64,000 nucleotides of DNA from Clostridium pasteurianum BC1. GTDB taxonomy: Bacteria; Bacillota; Clostridia; Clostridiales; Clostridiaceae. Of this stretch, positions 59,559 through 64,000 are shown piece after piece. Position 1 is the stretch's first letter. Each line of letters starts with the position of its first letter. The notes below the pieces were generated by a model that saw only the letters and a program-made list of their open reading frames with translations, did not search any database and was not told where the DNA came from. Where the stretch lies: NCBI RefSeq assembly GCF_000389635.1, contig NC_021182.1, positions 1,736,001-1,800,000 on the forward strand. Reading direction: 5' to 3'. Both the position numbers and the translations under genes were made by a program.

Positions 59559-60422
59559 ATGCTTAATTATAATAAGAAAATAGAAGAAGAAATCGTATAT
59601 GGTGAATATCATACACACACTATAAAACGCCATTTATATTCTGGATACACAAAATATCATTATGCTGAAGTAGTTGAATTTGAGTCAAGTGGGTTAGCAC
59701 TTTTACTTGATAAACGTATTCAATCATGTCAAATAGATGAATTTGTTTATAATGAAGCAGCAGTTCATCCTGCTTTGTTAATGCATCCTCACCCTAATAG
59801 AGTATTATGCTTAGCAGGAGGAATGGGAGGAATAGTTAGAGAAGTATTAAAACATGAAAATGTAAAAGAAGTAGTTGTTATGGATGAGGATCCTATAGTA
59901 AGTGAAATAATAGAAAAATTTTTACCACATATGAAATCATCAGTTAGAACTAATCAAAAATTAAATATTTATTTTGGTAATTGTTTAGAATTTTTAAGTT
60001 CCTGTGAACCTTTTGATGTTATTATATTTGATTCGACTGATCCAACTGAAGATTCACCATATGCTTCACTTTTTACACAAGAATCATATCATAGAATCTA
60101 TGATGCATTAAATGCTGATGGAATTTTATCAATTCAATTAGGTTCAGTTCATCCAGCTACGATAAATAAGTTTTTAGAAAAAAAAATTAATATTGCTGAG
60201 AAATTTCCTTTTGTTAATCCTTATCATGTAGAGGTTCATAGTCTTGGAACTTCTTGGGGATTTGCATTAGCATCTAAACGTGAATACGAATTGAACATAA
60301 ATATACTTGAAAATGTAAGATACAATAAATTAAAAAGTTCATTACATTTCTTTGATGATATTTCTTATAAAAGAATGTGGTTATGGCCTAAACACCTATC
60401 TTTAAATATAAATAAAATATAA
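59559..60422 (+). CDS. Spermidine synthase-like protein
   Basis: 287 residues resembling aminopropyltransferases: ALLLDKRIQSCQIDEFVYNE, HPALLMHPHPNRVLCLAG, MGGIVREVLKHENVKEVVV, MDEDPIVSEI, and FDVIIFDSTDP. The glycine-rich loop GGGEGA of SpeE is AGGMGG here, and no S-adenosylmethionine decarboxylase is in the window. It may thus transfer an aminopropyl or aminocarboxypropyl group from a SAM-type donor, or have become another SAM-binding enzyme. GGTAGGTG precedes ATG 59559. Nicotianamine-type metallophore pathways use comparable chemistry, but this is only an analogy. Confidence 0.82.
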   Translation: MLNYNKKIEEEIVYGEYHTHTIKRHLYSGYTKYHYAEVVEFESSGLALLLDKRIQSCQIDEFVYNEAAVHPALLMHPHPNRVLCLAGGMGGIVREVLKHENVKEVVVMDEDPIVSEIIEKFLPHMKSSVRTNQKLNIYFGNCLEFLSSCEPFDVIIFDSTDPTEDSPYASLFTQESYHRIYDALNADGILSIQLGSVHPATINKFLEKKINIAEKFPFVNPYHVEVHSLGTSWGFALASKREYELNINILENVRYNKLKSSLHFFDDISYKRMWLWPKHLSLNINKI

Positions 60423-60511
60423 CTTTAAAAAATATATTTTATAAGATTTCTCTTGATTATGTTTCTATAAATTTTCACTTTACTATTATTTTAGCAGGAG
60501 GAAAAAGTATT

Positions 60512-61486
60512 ATGTCAAAATCACTTATTAGTAGTATAATTTATGCATTAATAGCTGATGCAGTTTGGGGATTAGCATTTATCGTGCCAAATTTATTATA
60601 TAATTATACCGCAGTTGAAATAACATTTGGAAGATATTTTATTTATGGTATATTTTCTATTGTTATTTTATTTATTGAAAATAAAAAAATATATAAACTT
60701 ATAAGACGTAATATGTGGAAGAATGCTTTTTTATTTGCTTTTTGCGGTAATATTGGTTATTATCTTTTTCTCGTTATTTCTATTAAGTTAACAGGTGCTG
60801 CAATTTCTACATTAATAATTGGATTACTACCTATTACTACAGCATTATATGGCAATTGTATAAATCATGAATTTTCTTTTAAAAAACTATTACCATCAAT
60901 TTCTATTATTTTTATTGGTATATTTATATTAAATTGTGCCTCATTTAAAGGAACAATAGATACTAAATTTAATATATACGGAATTTTTTGTAGTTTAATT
61001 GCATTATGCCTTTGGACATGGTATGCAGTGGCAAATGCACGTTTTTTAAGAGAAAATAAAGAATTTACACCCAAAATATGGTCCACAATTACTGGAGGAT
61101 CTACTTTGTGTTTAATGCCGTTTTTTGTATTAATATTAAAAGTGATGATGCCTCAATCTATAAAAATATCTCAAATGCTAAATTTTAACAATCAAATTTT
61201 TAAATTTTGGGGTAGTGCTTTAGTTCTAGGTATTATTGTTTCATGGATTGGAACAGTTTTTTGGAATAAGGCATCTAATGCTTTACCTGTTTCTTTAGCA
61301 GGACAAATGACTGTAGGAGAAACAGTTTTTGGATTAACATATTCTTTTCTGGTAGAACTAAGATTTCCCAATATTATTGAATTAGTTGGTATTTTAACAG
61401 TCATATACGGAGTTTTATTTGGTATAAAAACAGTAAGAAAATTAAAAGAAACTAATGCAGAAGAAATTAAAGAAGTTCAGCTTTAA
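60512..61486 (+). CDS. EamA/DMT-family exporter
   Basis: 324 residues with ten predicted helices in two EamA repeats (ALIADAVWGLAFIVPNLLY; SLIALCLWTWYAVANARFL). Each repeat ends near a TGAAISTLIIGLLPITTALY-type or AGQMTVGETVFGLTYSFLVE-type segment, typical of the drug/metabolite transporter superfamily. GCAGGAGG precedes the ATG. As last gene of the operon it is the likely exporter of the product; EamA exporters end opine-metallophore operons in Pseudomonas, which is the closest organisational parallel I know. Confidence 0.88.
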   Translation: MSKSLISSIIYALIADAVWGLAFIVPNLLYNYTAVEITFGRYFIYGIFSIVILFIENKKIYKLIRRNMWKNAFLFAFCGNIGYYLFLVISIKLTGAAISTLIIGLLPITTALYGNCINHEFSFKKLLPSISIIFIGIFILNCASFKGTIDTKFNIYGIFCSLIALCLWTWYAVANARFLRENKEFTPKIWSTITGGSTLCLMPFFVLILKVMMPQSIKISQMLNFNNQIFKFWGSALVLGIIVSWIGTVFWNKASNALPVSLAGQMTVGETVFGLTYSFLVELRFPNIIELVGILTVIYGVLFGIKTVRKLKETNAEEIKEVQL

Positions 61487-61574
61487 AGTAAATTTCTATG
61501 AATTAAAAAATTTAAATACGAATTTTTATAATGTATATTTAGAATTAACTTTAGGTAACTTTCATAATTTTAAA

Positions 61575-61602
61575 AAAACAATCTCAATAGAAATATTGTT
61601 TT
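61575..61602 (+). terminator. Possible terminator of the biosynthetic operon
   Basis: AAAACAAT and ATTGTTTT form a short stem around ten bases about 90 bases after the exporter gene. Weak but the only candidate. Confidence 0.45.
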
Positions 61603-61661
61603 AAACACATTCATAGATCCATTAAATATTATCCTTCTTAATATTATTTTATTTCTGAAAA

Positions 61662-63420
61662 GGGGTAATACCACATAGCCATCAAGCTAAAAATAAAAAT
61701 ATAAAAAATTGGCCCCCATTTATAAAAAATAGTACAATAATAAAGATCTAATTTTTATAAGGGGGTTTAAAAAATAACAAAAGAAAAATTAATGATGGAA
61801 AATGGAATTAAACATTTATCAAAGCAATTACTAAAATACTTTTCAAAGGAAGAAATTGAAAAGATAGCTAGAAAGGTTGGATTTGTGCAAAGAGAAGGTA
61901 AACTAAAAGCATGGCAGTTTCTTTATTTATGTGCATTTTCGCAACTGGATGTATCAAAAGATACACTTATAACAATGAGTGCTAATCTAAGCTCAAAGAC
62001 CAAAACAACAGTAAGCAGCCAAGCAATAGATCAGCGTTTAAATGACAAAGCAATAGAGTTCTTAAAAGAAATATTTACAAGGCTTTTAAGCAGTGTAACG
62101 CTTACGAATTCAAATATACCTACTATATGGGATTCTCATTTTAACAGAATAAGAATAGTTGATTCTACAGCATTTCAAGTCCCAGAAATATATAAGAGCA
62201 TATATCCAGGCTCAGGGGGAAGTTCACAACCTTCTGGCTTAAAGATACAGCTTGAATATGAATTAAAATCAGGAAACTTTATGCACATAGATGTAGGGCC
62301 TGGAAGTGGAAATGATAATACCTTTGGAAGTAAAATAAAAGATACATTTAAGGCTGGAGATCTTTCATTAAGAGACCTGGGATACTTTAATTTTAAAGAT
62401 TTTGAGGATATGGAGAATAAAAAATCGTTCTATGTTTCAAGGCTTAAACCTAATATAGCTGTTTATGTAAAAAATGAAAATGTGGAATATCTGAAAAACG
62501 GACAGCCAAAGAAATCAACTATTTATAAAAGGCTGCTTTTGAAAGATGCAGCAAATGAAATGCAAGAAGGTGAAATTAAGGAAATTTCAGATGTATTTGT
62601 TGGAAGAATTGAAAAGCGTAAAGTAAGACTGGTCATTTATAAGCTTACCAAGAATCAATTTAAAGAAAGGAAAGATAAGGTCTTTAAAAATGCTATAAAG
62701 AAAGGCATTAAGAAAAGTGCTAATACAATTGATTTAATGGGTATAACAATATATATAACTAATATATCAAATGATATATTGTTTACAAAACAAATACATG
62801 AGATTTACTCATTAAGATGGCAGGTGGAACTAATGTTTAAGATATGGAAGTCAATATTCCACATATCTAGTGTAAAACCAGTAAAGATTGAGCGCTTTAA
62901 ATGCCAGTTGTATGGTAAACTGATTTTACTAGTTTTAAGTTCCATAGTGATATTTAAAATGAGATCTGAACTCTTAAAAAAGAAGAAGTTTGAGGCAAGT
63001 GAAATCAAAACTGCAGAAATAGTACATGAATATGTTGGAGAATTGTATTTTAGCTTTATGACACCTTCAAATAATTCTAAAGTTTTAATAAGAATATATA
63101 ACTGCATATGTAAAAACGGACGGAAATCACACCGTAAGGACAAAAAGACCTTTTTTGACATTCTTGGAGTCTCCTATAACCATCAAGAAAGAAGGTGTAA
63201 ACCCGCCGCATAAAACAATTTTATTATACTATAATTTAAAGTTCGTGTCTTCAAAAAAATTATGAATACAGGAGCTATTTTGATATGCAAAAAATCATAT
63301 TAAAATAGCTCTTATGCTAAAATTTGTAATGAAGTAAACTTGTTTTACCTTAATCTCTTACACTAATTGATTTAATACATTATTCTCGTTTCTTAGCTTG
63401 ATGACTATGTGGTACTCCCC
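61662..63420. mobile_element. IS4-family, IS231-like insertion sequence
   Basis: Ends: GGGGTAATACCACATAGCCA then TCAAGCTAA, and complement of the right side GGGGAGTACCACATAGTCAT then CAAGCTAA. The core CATAGCCATCAAGCTAAG resembles the IS231 terminal repeat CATGCCCATCAACTTAAG. It carries one complete transposase gene. Fragments of the same IS lie at 23653, 46672, 53193 and 53723. Confidence 0.82.
61792..63213 (+). CDS. IS4-family transposase
   Basis: 473 residues. The DDE catalytic parts are IRIVDSTAFQVPEIYKSIYP (first Asp), LRDLGYFNFKDFEDM (second Asp) and YSLRWQVELMFKIWKSIFHI (the Y-R-E-K signature with the Glu). The ATG at 61792 lacks a close ribosome site; GGGGG at 61761-61765 is 26 bases upstream, so translation may begin earlier at a non-ATG codon in the same frame. 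The frame is intact and the element may be active. Confidence 0.92.
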   Translation: MMENGIKHLSKQLLKYFSKEEIEKIARKVGFVQREGKLKAWQFLYLCAFSQLDVSKDTLITMSANLSSKTKTTVSSQAIDQRLNDKAIEFLKEIFTRLLSSVTLTNSNIPTIWDSHFNRIRIVDSTAFQVPEIYKSIYPGSGGSSQPSGLKIQLEYELKSGNFMHIDVGPGSGNDNTFGSKIKDTFKAGDLSLRDLGYFNFKDFEDMENKKSFYVSRLKPNIAVYVKNENVEYLKNGQPKKSTIYKRLLLKDAANEMQEGEIKEISDVFVGRIEKRKVRLVIYKLTKNQFKERKDKVFKNAIKKGIKKSANTIDLMGITIYITNISNDILFTKQIHEIYSLRWQVELMFKIWKSIFHISSVKPVKIERFKCQLYGKLILLVLSSIVIFKMRSELLKKKKFEASEIKTAEIVHEYVGELYFSFMTPSNNSKVLIRIYNCICKNGRKSHRKDKKTFFDILGVSYNHQERRCKPAA

Positions 63421-63424
63421 CAAT

Positions 63425-63693
63425 TGTAGTTTTGAAATAAAGTTTGATATTTTGGAATAAAGATCGATCATTTGTAATAAAGTTTAATCCGAATTAAGGG
63501 TTAAAATCCTTGTAAATGGCATAACTTCGTAATAAATATGAGTTTTGCTCAAACTTTATTACAAAAACATGGCACAAGTTGCTTGTTAAAATGATGCTTT
63601 TGATCAAACTTTGTTTCAAAAATTAATTTTTAAATTAATGGTTTTAAGGCATTTCTAAGGGATATTTTGATCAATCTTTTTTACAAAGCTACA
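63425..63693. repeat. Clustered transposase-binding repeats, right end of the 10.9-kb insertion
   Basis: Six related units of about 20 bases: three forward (TTTTGAAATAAAGTTTGATA at 63430, 63450, 63471) and three inverted (TTTTGCTCAAACTTTATTAC at 63543, 63598, 63665). The forward group starts TGTAGTTTTGAAATAAAG at 63425, like the true right end read inward. So 63425-63693 alone looks like a 269-bp miniature element. Confidence 0.65.
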
Positions 63694-63793
63694 GATGGAG
63701 CTGTTCAATCATTCTACCCAGGCCATAACTAAACTTTACCTCGGGATCTCCCAAGATGATATTGATGATGTTTACCGTCTTGTTGAACTATAA
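63694..63793 (+). pseudogene. Tyrosine recombinase fragment, right half
   Basis: After GATGG the frame reads ELFNHSTQAITKLYLGISQD and ends VYRLVEL, the same as the end of the recombinase at 20068 apart from one residue. It carries the last histidine and the nucleophilic tyrosine. Together with 52737-52795 it is one gene interrupted by the 10.9-kb insertion. Confidence 0.88.
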
Positions 63794-64000
63794 AATAGCA
63801 TGTGCCATAAAAAATGAGTATATCTAATCCAAAGAGTATTAATGCTTTCCTCAATAATATACTTAAGATTGGTGACTTCCATTTATGATTAACACCCCAG
63901 GAACCACATTTATCAGAGTACTGCTGGCAGATGTACATTAATTTTGGTGGTAAAATTGATGTTATGCTTTATCATGCATATAAAAATTGCATCTTTTATA
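63794..64000. other. Right edge of window, no assigned gene
   Basis: A minus-strand stretch reads YICQQYSDKCGSWGVNHKWK then SPILSILLRKALILFGLDIL, which could be the end of a gene entering from the right, perhaps a transposase. It is too short and too weak to name. Confidence 0.25.

Larger units (their letters stand above)
52796..63693. mobile_element. 10.9-kb insertion with TGT...ACA ends and 5-bp target duplication
   Basis: The left end starts TGTGGCTTTGAAAAAAAG; the right end, read inward, starts TGTAGCTTTGTAAAAAAG. GATGG lies directly outside both ends (52791-52795 and 63694-63698), and joining the flanks restores an in-frame recombinase, VPVPVLM followed by ELFNHSTQ. Roughly 20-base repeats of the type TTTGnAAnAAAGTTTnATCA stand at both ends (52802, 52822, 52842; 63543, 63598, 63665). 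TG...CA ends, 5-bp duplication and multiple end sites are features of Tn7/Tn552/Mu-type transposases. No such transposase gene is inside, so it is non-autonomous or an older small element enlarged by later insertions. Confidence 0.75.

Noticed and set aside
63425-63693. CRISPR array suspected from repeated 20-base units
   Set aside because: Units are in both orientations, diverge from each other and sit at a transposon end; spacing is irregular and no cas gene is present.
63729-63938. Minus-strand 69-codon frame at the right edge
   Set aside because: It overlaps the recombinase end. The portion 63800-63938 might be a gene entering from outside the window, but evidence is too thin to name it.
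1-64000. tRNA or rRNA genes
   Set aside because: No cloverleaf-like GC-rich blocks ending in CCA-type acceptors and no rRNA signatures were noticed on either strand by eye.

Overview
The window is very AT-rich DNA from a low-GC anaerobe, most likely Clostridium in the broad sense. Evidence for this is the AGGAGG-type ribosome sites, a TcdR/UviA-like sigma factor beside a UviB-like holin, a Tat-exported [NiFe] hydrogenase with a full hyp maturation set, and group II introns and IS elements of clostridial type. No rRNA, tRNA or CRISPR array was seen. Almost everything looks accessory: conjugation genes sit at the left edge, plasmid/ICE-type genes at 49-52 kb, and transposon ends lie throughout. 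It could be a megaplasmid or a chromosomal island; the sequence alone does not decide.

Layout. 1-4.2 kb: conjugative module (methyltransferase end, Replication-relaxation-like protein, unknown protein, VirD4/TraG-like coupling protein), ended by a terminator, a TGTAATACA hairpin and a GC-rich repeat. 4.3-11.4 kb: signal peptidase I, a HEPN-like protein, a nucleotidyltransferase/XRE pair, a transposon end, a GNAT enzyme, an intact group II intron with its reverse transcriptase, cytidine deaminase and an Asp/Glu racemase-family enzyme. 11.8-17.2 kb: a RiPP operon with a 49-residue precursor, radical SAM/SPASM enzyme, M50 membrane peptidase and ABC exporter, laid out like yydFGHIJ. 17.5-20.0 kb: an IS21 element. 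20-23.4 kb: tyrosine recombinase, DUF3842-like protein, HypB and a NixA-type nickel transporter. 23.8-30.6 kb: holin/UviB/sigma module, multicopper oxidase, chimeric intron-maturase relic, MGT glycosyltransferase and a secreted YiiX-like enzyme. 30.7-33.4 kb: a Tn3-like inverted-repeat relic containing a group II intron split by an IS110 element.

33.6-44.6 kb: [NiFe] hydrogenase small and large subunits, maturation protease, HypA, HypB, TatA, two TatC, HypC, HypE, HypF and a frameshifted HypD. Remnants of hypD, hypE and nixA show that two hyp arrays were recombined. 44.9-49.1 kb: transposon debris, PAP2 phosphatase, AEC carrier and a homocitrate/isopropylmalate synthase-family enzyme. 49.4-52.4 kb: serine resolvase, second GC-rich repeat, RadC-like JAB protein, excisionase-like protein and a small coiled-coil protein bracketed by TGTAATACA hairpins.

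52.8-63.7 kb: a broken tyrosine recombinase gene is split by about 10.9 kb that begins TGTGGCTTTG, ends CAAAGCTACA, and is flanked by the 5-bp direct repeat GATGG. Inside is a six-gene operon (55.6-61.5 kb): a decarboxylase-fold protein whose PLP lysine is methionine, a cysteine-synthase-like enzyme, a YggS-like PLP protein, a methyltransferase, a spermidine-synthase-like protein and an EamA exporter, with a divergent two-domain GNAT acetyltransferase. I do not recognise this combination. My best inference is that it makes and exports a small modified amino acid or amine, and it is the strongest candidate here for an undescribed system.
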